This document shows positions 19,097 through 27,051 of a stretch of DNA of 64,000 nucleotides, in pieces. A model generated the notes under the pieces. The model saw only the letters and a list, made by a program, of their open reading frames with translations. It did no database searches and was not told the DNA's origin. This DNA is from Kordia jejudonensis (GTDB lineage Bacteria > Bacteroidota > Bacteroidia > Flavobacteriales > Flavobacteriaceae). Every line of letters starts with the position of its first letter. The stretch's first letter is position 1. The position numbers and the translations under genes were made by a program. The stretch is from NCBI RefSeq assembly GCF_001005315.1, contig NZ_LBMG01000001.1, positions 62,001 through 126,000 on the forward strand, given 5' to 3'.

Positions 19097-19471
19097 TTAC
19101 TTTTTATTTGTGTGTTCTGAAAGTATTTCACCATTCCACCATAGTGCATAAAAGTGAAAATCTTCATCAAATGGATTGGATACGTAATGATGATCTCCCG
19201 CTGGAATGTGTACAATGTCTCCTTGGTTCATTTCTGTCATTTCTCCATTGATGTTTACGAGTGCTTTTCCACTTATGACGATAAACATTTCTTCTTCATC
19301 AGCAGGCGAATTGACATGCGCTAACGAATCTGTTTTTGAACGACATATGCAATAAGCACCTCCAAATGGAAATGGAGACTGAGCATTCCCATTCCATGGT
19401 AATAGGCGTTGACCATCTACACCATATTCATGTTTTAAGTTGTTCCAGTCTAGTTTTTTTATAGTTCCCAT
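19097..19471 (-). CDS. Cupin protein, probable N-N-forming partner of the MetRS-like protein
   Basis: 124 residues from MGTIKKLDW, the start just past the aminotransferase stop; a longer frame to 19540 overlaps that gene and is less likely. Single cupin domain: motif 1 is HVNSPADEEEMFIVISG (His, Glu), motif 2 is GDIVHIPAGDHHYVSNP (His-His), enough for a Zn or Fe site. In known hydrazine synthetases a Zn cupin forms the N-N bond and is fused to the N-terminus of a MetRS-like domain. Here the two are separate adjacent genes. Without the neighbours this would only be a generic cupin. Confidence 0.8.
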   Translation of the reverse strand: MGTIKKLDWNNLKHEYGVDGQRLLPWNGNAQSPFPFGGAYCICRSKTDSLAHVNSPADEEEMFIVISGKALVNINGEMTEMNQGDIVHIPAGDHHYVSNPFDEDFHFYALWWNGEILSEHTNKK

Positions 19472-19475
19472 ATAG

Positions 19476-20876
19476 TTAGTTTTTGTTAATTGATTTGAAT
19501 ACTTCATCAAGAATGAAAAGAATATCTTTGGCTTGCTCATCGGTGAGAGTGAGTGGCGGTAATAGTCTTAGTACCGAACTTTCTCGTCCGCCTGTTTCAA
19601 TAATTAGTCCTTTGTCAAAACACCTTTTTTGAATTTCGGAAGCTAGTTTTGGACTTGTAGGATATGAACCTAAGTGACTTGTTTTTTTGTCAGTATCCAC
19701 AATTTCAATAGCAAGCATTAATCCTCTTCCTCTTACATCGCCTATAAATGGATATAGCGCTTTGAATTCATTGAAAATTTTGAGCATGTGTATGCCTTTT
19801 TTCTTGGAATTTTGAACAAGTTGGTGTTTTGTAATGTAATTTAGTACGGCTGTTCCTGTTGCCATTGCCATTTGGTTTCCTCTAAATGTTCCTGCATGCG
19901 ATCCTGGCGTCCATTTGTCAAGATGATCTCTGTATACAATTAGTGATAAGGGTAAGCTTCCTCCAATAGCTTTTGATATGACAATTACATCTGGCGTGAT
20001 GCCTGCTTCTTCAAAGGCAAACATGTCTCCAGTTCTTCCGATGCCTGCTTGCACTTCGTCAACGATGAGCGGAATGTCGTATTTTTTGGTAATCCTTCTA
20101 ATTCCTTGTAGCCAATATGGTGAAGCCACAATGGTTCCGCCTTCTCCTTGTACAGCTTCTAAAATAAATGCTGCTGGTTTTAGAACGCCACTGTGTGAGT
20201 CTGATAAAAGGTTTTCGATGTAGTGTAACGATATTTTTTCTGCTTCTACTCCTCCAACGCCAAATGGACACCGATATGAATATGGAAATGGCATAAAGAA
20301 TACGTCTTTCATTAAATTCAGTGCTTGGTCTTTTACTTTGGTGTTTGCCGTCAGTGATAATGCACCGTTTGTCATTCCATGGTAACTTCCTGAGAACGCA
20401 AAAACGGAAGATCTTCCCGTAGCAATTTTTGTAAGTTTTATGGCTGCTTCAATAGCATCAGCTCCACATGGACTGCAAAATTGAACTTTTGCATTTTCTC
20501 GGAAACCTTTGGGCAAAATTCCAAACAGCGTTTCTACAAATTTATCCTTTATAGGTGTGGTAATATCGAGTGTTAGTAGTGGAAGTTTAGTGTCAATACA
20601 TTTTTGAATGGCTTCATGGATGCATGGATGATTGTGTCCTAATGCTAAAGATCCTGCGCCCGACAAACAGTCGATGTATTGATTTCCTTCAACGTCTGTA
20701 ACGTAGATATCTTGCGCTTCTTTTATTGCTATAGGAATTCTTCTAGGATAGCTTCGAGCATTCGATTCAAATTTTCGTTGTCTATGTAAGTATTTTTCAT
20801 TCCCTGATTTACCATTAGATGCAAAGTGATGTAAATCAATAGGTTTTTCCGAAATTGTATTACTATTTTTATGCAT
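19476..20876 (-). CDS. Class III aminotransferase, diaminobutyrate-2-oxoglutarate type
   Basis: 466 residues, PLP-dependent. Features: SGAGSLALGHNHP near the start, FCSPCGADAIEAAIKL, the metal/PLP-binding EAVQGEGGTIV, DEVQAGIGRTG, and Schiff-base Lys in VISKAIGGSLPLS. The overall pattern is that of DABA aminotransferases (Dat/EctB relatives), which make L-2,4-diaminobutyrate from aspartate semialdehyde. Lying between the N-hydroxylase and the cupin, it may supply a diamine, or recycle the semialdehyde left when the N-N adduct is cleaved. Exact substrate not decided by sequence. Confidence 0.88.
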   Translation of the reverse strand: MHKNSNTISEKPIDLHHFASNGKSGNEKYLHRQRKFESNARSYPRRIPIAIKEAQDIYVTDVEGNQYIDCLSGAGSLALGHNHPCIHEAIQKCIDTKLPLLTLDITTPIKDKFVETLFGILPKGFRENAKVQFCSPCGADAIEAAIKLTKIATGRSSVFAFSGSYHGMTNGALSLTANTKVKDQALNLMKDVFFMPFPYSYRCPFGVGGVEAEKISLHYIENLLSDSHSGVLKPAAFILEAVQGEGGTIVASPYWLQGIRRITKKYDIPLIVDEVQAGIGRTGDMFAFEEAGITPDVIVISKAIGGSLPLSLIVYRDHLDKWTPGSHAGTFRGNQMAMATGTAVLNYITKHQLVQNSKKKGIHMLKIFNEFKALYPFIGDVRGRGLMLAIEIVDTDKKTSHLGSYPTSPKLASEIQKRCFDKGLIIETGGRESSVLRLLPPLTLTDEQAKDILFILDEVFKSINKN

Positions 20877-20980
20877 AATTGTACAATTTTTAATTAGTAA
20901 AAAGTTTGTTTAATCGAATGTAGATTGTGGTATCCGATTAAAAAGTAGCGGCAATTGTTTTTAGGATTTTGTAGTATGAA

Positions 20981-22285
20981 CTATGCAGAAATGTTCTTTG
21001 TATTTATCTGAAATGGAACTGTTTCTTTTATAGATTCTACAATTTTTTGGGAGCGAAGTGCTAATAAACTAAAGGATCCTGCATCGCCCATTCCGTGTGA
21101 TGATTCGCAAAGTCCGTTTAGAAAGAACGTATTTTTTTGTGTTCCCGTAAGGTTTAATGAATAGTTGTAGTTTACTTTTATAAGGTTATTTGTATCTACT
21201 TCTATGAGCGACGAAACGTTTTGTAGTAGCGGATGCAACGCTTCTTCATTTTCGGCAATTCCCGTATTCTTGAATCCTGTTGCCAATACGACTAAATCAA
21301 AGTTTTCCTCCTGCATATTTTCTTTTTCTAATTGTGTATAGGAAATTTTTAATGCTGCGTTATGCGCTTCTACAGACTGAATATCGGAACTTCTACGGAT
21401 GAATATTTTCTGCTTGTTTTGAATTTTTTGCAAGTATATTTTTTTGTAGAGTGTTTCTAATACGTCTAAATCACTTGCAGAGTAATTTGTTAGATATAAA
21501 TCGCCTAGCAAACGTTTTTTTACTTCGTCGTTAGATTTGTGAAAGAAGTCAACAAATTCAGGATAATAGACTTCTCCCGTAAATGGATTTACATCTTTTT
21601 GCTTGAATCCAAAAGCTCTGTGAAACCCAATAACTTCTGTATCTGGGAAATTTGCCGATAGGTGCAACATGATTTCTATGGCACTTTGACTTCCGCCTAC
21701 AACGGCTACTTTTTTAAGCGTTTGTGCTTTTGAGAGTTTCGTTATTTTCTCTAGATATGAGCTTAAGAAAACGACGCGATCTGTGTGTAGATTTTTGAAC
21801 TCTTTTGGAATATTTGGCGTTCTTCCAGGTGCTACAATGATTCGCTTAGCGTAATATACTTTTCCGCTTTCATCTTCAATATTGTATATTTTTTCATCTG
21901 CATAATTGACCACACTAATTTGGGTTACTTTGGTATCATATTGAGTTATATGATTAAAGTGTGAAGCCACCCAATTGATGTACTGCGTGTATTCAATTCT
22001 GTAAGGAAAATACATGCCTACATTTAGATGATCAAATAAACGATCGTGTTCAAACAGAAAGTTTGTAAAGCTGTATTTACTTCTAGGATTTCTGGGCGTT
22101 ACTAAATCGCGCAGTGGATGATTTTGAATGTCAGAATCTTCAAAAAGCATATATTCTTGCCAAATAGATGCTGATCTTGCTTCTAAAAACAATACATTTT
22201 TACTGAATTCCATTTCTTCCATTGCACAAGCAACAGCAATGTTAGCTGGTCCAAAACCAACTCCGATAGCATCGTATATTTTCAT
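20981..22285 (-). CDS. Lysine/ornithine/diamine N-hydroxylase (SidA/IucD family)
   Basis: 434 residues. FAD loop AIGVGFGPANIAVA (residues 6-19), NADPH loop VAVVGGSQSAIEIM, and the late LATGF motif, all diagnostic of flavin N-monooxygenases that hydroxylate the side-chain amine of Lys, Orn or similar diamines. In siderophore pathways the product goes to hydroxamates; in hydrazine pathways it is the first step before the cupin-MetRS enzyme. The nearby cupin, MetRS-like and DAO genes favour the second use. Substrate cannot be read from sequence. Confidence 0.92.
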   Translation of the reverse strand: MKIYDAIGVGFGPANIAVACAMEEMEFSKNVLFLEARSASIWQEYMLFEDSDIQNHPLRDLVTPRNPRSKYSFTNFLFEHDRLFDHLNVGMYFPYRIEYTQYINWVASHFNHITQYDTKVTQISVVNYADEKIYNIEDESGKVYYAKRIIVAPGRTPNIPKEFKNLHTDRVVFLSSYLEKITKLSKAQTLKKVAVVGGSQSAIEIMLHLSANFPDTEVIGFHRAFGFKQKDVNPFTGEVYYPEFVDFFHKSNDEVKKRLLGDLYLTNYSASDLDVLETLYKKIYLQKIQNKQKIFIRRSSDIQSVEAHNAALKISYTQLEKENMQEENFDLVVLATGFKNTGIAENEEALHPLLQNVSSLIEVDTNNLIKVNYNYSLNLTGTQKNTFFLNGLCESSHGMGDAGSFSLLALRSQKIVESIKETVPFQINTKNISA

Positions 22286-22329
22286 TTTTAATTTTATTTT
22301 TGGTGACGTGACGTAATTGTCATTTAGTG

Positions 22330-23952
22330 TTAGTATACTTCTACATTGTTTGTAGATAATTTTCCTGATTCCATTAGTGATGCGAGCATTTCCGCAGGAA
22401 TTTCTTTGGTTTGGTGTTTGCGTTGATAGAATACAATGTCGTAGAAACTACGTACATACTGTTTTATTTGTTCGAGACTAAAACCTTTTCGTTGTAGGTA
22501 GAAGAAACTCCATTGTCCAAAACCTTCTTCTCTATTGTATATACTTGTTTCTACGCTGTCTACGAAATGATCGAGCCATTTCATTGCTTCTAAGGAATCC
22601 ATGGTATTGTGACTCCAATCAAATCCTTCTCCTTGGATATCGTAGGTTTCACGTTCATTCCAAATAGGCGATAGTTTTTCGCAATACCATATTTGCGCTT
22701 TGTACAAGGCAGGTTTAAATTCATTGACAAAATCGATGGTTTCTTGAATTGTTTCTTCAGTTTCTCCAGGAAAACCAACAATAAAGTTTACGTGTGTAAG
22801 AATGTTATGTTTTTCTAATCGTGGAATGGCAAATTGGTAGTCTTTTTTTCTTGAAGTTTTGTTCATTCGTTTTAGTTGCAAATCGCTTCCAGATTCCATT
22901 CCTAAGAATACACCTTCACAACCTGAAGCCGCCATAAGATCAATGGTTTCTTCATCGCACTGATCGGCTCTAAAAAATGAATTCCATTTGAAGTTATAGT
23001 TGTTCTTAATCATCATTCGTAAGATGTCTTTGAATCGTTTTTTTGGAACATTGAACGTATCATCGTAAAAAGTGAGTGTATGAATTCCTAAGTCATTGAG
23101 TTGATTTAATTCTTCTTCCACTTCTGCTACCGTTAGGTAAGAATATCTTCCTGCCCTTTGCGGAAATGTACAATACGAACACGCATACGGACATGATTTT
23201 GCGGTTCCGATAGAAGCAAAACCGTTGGCAAAGTCTTCTTTAAAAAGCGCATAGTCAATTCGGTTTGTTTTCATTTCATTGTATTCTATTTCGGTTTCAT
23301 TATGAATAAATTCTCCGGAATCGTTTTTGAAGATTATATTTTTAACCGTCGCTAAATCGGTATTTGTTTTTAATGCATTGATAATGTTGGTCAGTGCTTT
23401 TTGACCTTCACTACTTACCACACAAACGTCTACAGATAGTTGCGTTAGTAATTTATTGATGGTTTTTTGAGGTACATCGGCCGTATTACTCATGATATAA
23501 GGACCACCAACAATGATTTTAGCATCTACATTGCAACTTCTGATAACTTTTGTAATTGCCACTATTGGATTTGCTTCTACATATAAAGTGGTTGTTACGG
23601 CAATAGTTGTATAGGTATTTTCTTTGAGTTTCTTTTTTATGAGTTCTACATTGTCACCATCGCTCACATGATCAAATGTGATGTTGTGCTGTGCCAAGAA
23701 ACTTCCAATGACCAATATTGGTGGCCATAAAAAATCTGTGTTGGATAGTGGCGTATCTTTAAATGTTTCTCCATTGAGATGATTTAAAAAATCTAATGGT
23801 GTATACGGATTGTTTTCATAGGTTAAAAACCCTTGATCCATATCTTGATACGCAGCAGATTGTTTTCCAAATGCTAATTCAAACATTTTTACAGTTCGTT
23901 TGAGGTTTCCTCTTGAGTGACCGATAATTAGGCAGTCATAATGCTTTTTCAT
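22330..23952 (-). CDS. B12-binding radical SAM protein, PhpK-like
   Basis: 540 residues from MKKHYDCLIIGH; an upstream ATG at 24018 would add 22 residues not seen in relatives. The N-terminal cobalamin-binding Rossmann region (IIVGGPYIMS near its end) precedes the radical SAM core with the CxxxCxxC cluster motif in SCPYACSYC, followed by a TIM-barrel region (FYDDTFNVPKKR, GMESGSDLQLKRMNK, VNFIVGFPGETEETI). The opening DCLIIGH and length recall the PhpK group, whose founder is a P-methyltransferase; many relatives sit in NRPS clusters. Likely methylates an unactivated carbon or similar centre of an intermediate. Confidence 0.88.
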   Translation of the reverse strand: MKKHYDCLIIGHSRGNLKRTVKMFELAFGKQSAAYQDMDQGFLTYENNPYTPLDFLNHLNGETFKDTPLSNTDFLWPPILVIGSFLAQHNITFDHVSDGDNVELIKKKLKENTYTTIAVTTTLYVEANPIVAITKVIRSCNVDAKIIVGGPYIMSNTADVPQKTINKLLTQLSVDVCVVSSEGQKALTNIINALKTNTDLATVKNIIFKNDSGEFIHNETEIEYNEMKTNRIDYALFKEDFANGFASIGTAKSCPYACSYCTFPQRAGRYSYLTVAEVEEELNQLNDLGIHTLTFYDDTFNVPKKRFKDILRMMIKNNYNFKWNSFFRADQCDEETIDLMAASGCEGVFLGMESGSDLQLKRMNKTSRKKDYQFAIPRLEKHNILTHVNFIVGFPGETEETIQETIDFVNEFKPALYKAQIWYCEKLSPIWNERETYDIQGEGFDWSHNTMDSLEAMKWLDHFVDSVETSIYNREEGFGQWSFFYLQRKGFSLEQIKQYVRSFYDIVFYQRKHQTKEIPAEMLASLMESGKLSTNNVEVY

Positions 23953-24220
23953 AATCGAGTTTTTAAAAGTTATTAAATGAGCAGCATCCAAATATTGTAT
24001 TGACAGATACTCAGGCACAAATGAGCTGAATTGTTGCTGTAAAATAGGTATTGCGAATGCTACGTTTTAAATAGTGTTTTGGTAACAGGGAAGTGATGTA
24101 CACTTTTTTGATTTGCTAAAAAATTGACGTACAAACAAGTTTTATGGTTACATTTTGCGTGTACGAAGACATGAAACAAAGATGTTTGTTTCTTATTTTA
24201 TGATAGATATGTATGTATGT

Positions 24221-24697
24221 TTATTCTTTCGAAGAAATGGGTGCTACGTTGTATGTTTTCATGGCACCTTCAATGCGAACGCTATCGGCTGTTTCAGGAT
24301 AAAAATTATACGATGGTGCAATGATTGGATAGATTTTTTTGATTGCTATTTTTATGAATGATTTGATAGGATATCCTGTGCCATATTTTTTATGAAATAC
24401 TTCAAGTATTGCTGCATATTCAGCATCGACAACTTCTATAATACTTGCCAAACCTTTGATTTTGTATCCTTTTTGAATGAATATATTTATAAAACTCACA
24501 CAAACTTGATGATTTTCGACAATATTGTTTATTGAATTTGGAGACGCAATATTGGCAATTAATATGTGTTCTGTATCTATGTTTAGAAACATTTCTTTGG
24601 GAGATACATTCGGGAAATTTTTACTGTTAGCTGTTGCCAACCAACATAACACACTACTTTCGATGTATTCTTGAACGTGATTATCAATTTGTTTCAT
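24221..24697 (-). CDS. Pyridoxamine-5'-phosphate-oxidase-family flavin-binding protein
   Basis: 158 residues. The split-barrel FMN-binding pattern is visible at the N-terminus: VLCWLATANSKNFPNVSPKEMFLNI then HILIANIASPNSINNIVENHQVCVSFIN. This family includes FMN oxidoreductases and flavin-binding proteins; the true PdxH C-terminal signature is absent. It lies in the cluster, 14 bases after the epoxide-hydrolase-like gene, followed by a 268-base gap before the radical SAM gene. It may provide reduced flavin or reduce an intermediate. Confidence 0.8.
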   Translation of the reverse strand: MKQIDNHVQEYIESSVLCWLATANSKNFPNVSPKEMFLNIDTEHILIANIASPNSINNIVENHQVCVSFINIFIQKGYKIKGLASIIEVVDAEYAAILEVFHKKYGTGYPIKSFIKIAIKKIYPIIAPSYNFYPETADSVRIEGAMKTYNVAPISSKE

Positions 24698-24711
24698 CTG
24701 TTTGTTTTGTA

Positions 24712-25593
24712 TTATTTAATTTGTAAGTTAACTAGAATTTCTTGGTTTACCAGCATGGATTGTTCTCTATGTGGAAAATGGTTTGCATTTTTTACTTTTA
24801 CAAAATTCATCTTCGTAAAGATCGTATAGGATAGATTTTTTTCAACGGTTTGCCATAATATACACGCATCATCTTCTCCGTGAATTAGCAAAAAAGGAAC
24901 GGCTACTTCTTTTGACATTTTTTTGAGATAAGGCAATAGTTGTAATGAAAAATTAGCGGCAAAAGCATTTTTATAATATGAAACTGTGTATTTGTAATTG
25001 TCCTTAAATATGTCTTTAATACGTTCCAATTCTTCTTGTGTTAGTATGTCTTCATTGGTCCAATCGTTCCACAATACGTCAATCATGTTAAAGTTGTCAT
25101 GTGCAATTGCAGTAGCGGCAACACTAGAGTTGAGCAAAAAGTAGTACCAACTTTGCTTCTGTTGTACTGTATTTTTACATAATTCATCGTACAATGCATT
25201 TCCATACGGAACACTCATACAGGTAAGACTGCTAAATAACGATGGTTCAATACGTACTGCGGTGTATGCGGCAGCGCAACCCCAATCGTGCGCTACTACG
25301 TGAACTTTTTCTAGTTGCAATGCTGCGATAAAGTCTAATAAATCTACGCCTAATTGTAAAGCGGTTATTGGTTTTTTTTCGTTGTATCCTTCTTTATAAT
25401 ATCCGCGCATGTAAGGAGCAATTACTTGATATCCTTGTTCGGAAAAAAAATCAAATTGCGCTGCAAATGTCTGCGGATGATCAGGAAATCCATGTAAAAA
25501 CAGTATCGGTTCTCCGTGTCCTTTACTGATGTATTTTACAGTTTCCTCTTCAGCATTGAGCTTACAAATGTTAGATTGGATTAATGAACTCAT
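24712..25593 (-). CDS. Alpha/beta hydrolase, epoxide-hydrolase/haloalkane-dehalogenase-like
   Basis: 293 residues. HGFPDHP is the oxyanion-hole HGxP motif. VAHDWGCAAAY carries an Asp nucleophile, as in epoxide hydrolases and haloalkane dehalogenases, rather than Ser. HGEDDACI gives the acid and NANHFPHREQ the His. Start overlaps the P450 stop (ATGA), so the pair is co-translated. Because the cluster makes a chlorohydrin amino acid (4-chlorothreonine, inferred), an Asp-nucleophile hydrolase could act on it or on an epoxide made by the P450; this is speculation. Confidence 0.85.
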   Translation of the reverse strand: MSSLIQSNICKLNAEEETVKYISKGHGEPILFLHGFPDHPQTFAAQFDFFSEQGYQVIAPYMRGYYKEGYNEKKPITALQLGVDLLDFIAALQLEKVHVVAHDWGCAAAYTAVRIEPSLFSSLTCMSVPYGNALYDELCKNTVQQKQSWYYFLLNSSVAATAIAHDNFNMIDVLWNDWTNEDILTQEELERIKDIFKDNYKYTVSYYKNAFAANFSLQLLPYLKKMSKEVAVPFLLIHGEDDACILWQTVEKNLSYTIFTKMNFVKVKNANHFPHREQSMLVNQEILVNLQIK

Positions 25594-26684
25594 ACGGTAA
25601 TTTCCTTGTGTTTTTCATTTATTACCATACTTTCTACACTTCTAAAACCTTGCAAATCTTCCCAAGTTATATGTTGAATTTCGGAGGTTTTAACGAGTTC
25701 CCAAATTTTCGGAATGATGTGTATTGCAATATTTTGCGACAGTTTTTGTCCTAAACATTGATGCATTCCTATACCGTACGATAGTAATGGTTTTCTTTTT
25801 CGATTCATCAGAAATTCTTCAGCGTTGTCACCAAATACACGTTCGTCACGGTTTGCGCTCCCAATAATTACAGAAAGAAAGTCTCCTTGTTTTATTTGTT
25901 TTCCGTTCATTTCTATATCCGTTGTTGCCACTCGCATTACTGACTGCAATGGACTTTCCGTTCGTAATGTTTCAGTGATGATATCTTTTATTTTTAAAGC
26001 ATCCCAATTATAATCATGCGTAAACATGTTGAACAACGTATTGGTAATTAAATTAGACGTATTGAACGTCATTGCATAGATGATCAACGCATATTGAATT
26101 TTCATTGACGCACTCAGCTGATTTGGCGCGCAAGCATTGAGATACGTTAAACTTTCATGAAACGCTAAAATATCATCTTTAGTAAACGTTGTTTTTTGCA
26201 ACAGATAAGCGACTTGAAATACGTGTGTATAGCATTCTTTTTCGTCGAACGATTTATCTATTTTTAAAATGAATTTTGCAAGTTTTATCATCAGCGGAAT
26301 TACAATATCATTTTTTAAATCACAACGCTGAGGATCAATTTTTTGTGTGATGTTTGATAGTGAAGTTTCCATGATTGATTTGAATTCTTCATCTTCATAG
26401 GAATGAATTAACGCGGTTAGTTGATACTTTAGTTGCACAACTTCTTCGGCGTAATCGGAATGTAATATCCAACTATTTAGCATGTTTTTCACCTCGCTTA
26501 AAACACCTTGATCAATGTCGGCTAAATCTGATTTTTCAAATAAGTATTTAAATTTATTTGATGAAAAAGTTTCATGCGCCTCTAGGCAAAATTTTACATC
26601 GTCGTAACTTGATACAAGCCAAACGTTATTAATTTTGAATGGTGACCGTTGTCGTCCCATTTTATAAAAATTATATAGTTTCAT
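25590..26684 (-). CDS. Cytochrome P450 with atypical I helix
   Basis: 364 residues, short for a P450. The heme-binding loop is YGIGMHQCLG with Cys310; ExxR is ETLR at 238-241, followed by the PLQSVMR region. The I-helix stretch reads AMTFNTSN (204-211) where most P450s have AGxET(T): the acid-alcohol pair that helps split O2 is Phe-Asn here. This suggests unusual chemistry, or substrate-assisted oxygen activation, as in some P450s acting on carrier-bound amino acids. It follows a free carrier protein and A domain, so a tethered amino-acid substrate is likely. Confidence 0.9.
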   Translation of the reverse strand: MKLYNFYKMGRQRSPFKINNVWLVSSYDDVKFCLEAHETFSSNKFKYLFEKSDLADIDQGVLSEVKNMLNSWILHSDYAEEVVQLKYQLTALIHSYEDEEFKSIMETSLSNITQKIDPQRCDLKNDIVIPLMIKLAKFILKIDKSFDEKECYTHVFQVAYLLQKTTFTKDDILAFHESLTYLNACAPNQLSASMKIQYALIIYAMTFNTSNLITNTLFNMFTHDYNWDALKIKDIITETLRTESPLQSVMRVATTDIEMNGKQIKQGDFLSVIIGSANRDERVFGDNAEEFLMNRKRKPLLSYGIGMHQCLGQKLSQNIAIHIIPKIWELVKTSEIQHITWEDLQGFRSVESMVINEKHKEITV

Positions 26685-26743
26685 ATGATTTTTGTTTACA
26701 TTTTGCTTGTTAGCGTAGTGTTCTGATACTTTTTTCCGTGTTT

Positions 26744-27001
26744 TTAATAAGCTTTGTCCTGTTTGGAAATAATGCTTATTATATCGCCAATCGTTTCAGG
26801 AGCTTCTTCATATTCTATCTCACTAATGTCGATATATCCTTCTTCTTCAAGCTCTAATAAAAACCCAATAAGAACCATAGAATCTAGTCCTATTTTTTTG
26901 ATTTCGATTTCTTCTACCGTGGCAAGTTCTTCTTCGCTAAATTGACCACTTATGTTTTGAATTTTTTCAATGATCACACTTTTTATATCTGTATTGCTCA
27001 T
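26744..27001 (-). CDS. Free-standing acyl/peptidyl carrier protein
   Basis: 85 residues; acidic four-helix carrier protein with phosphopantetheine Ser in KIGLDSMVLIGFLLEL. It sits between the adenylation enzyme and the P450, so it probably carries the amino acid activated by the former while the latter modifies it. Confidence 0.9.
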   Translation of the reverse strand: MSNTDIKSVIIEKIQNISGQFSEEELATVEEIEIKKIGLDSMVLIGFLLELEEEGYIDISEIEYEEAPETIGDIISIISKQDKAY

Positions 27002-27051
27002 ACTAAATAGTTTTATGTTTTTTTAAATTATTGGTTGAAATTCTTCGTTTG

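Noticed and set aside
20981-22285. Hydroxamate siderophore pathway as the main explanation for the N-hydroxylase
   Set aside because: Kept only as an alternative: the adjacent cupin, MetRS-like and DAO genes fit hydrazine formation better, and no IucA/IucC-type synthetase is present.
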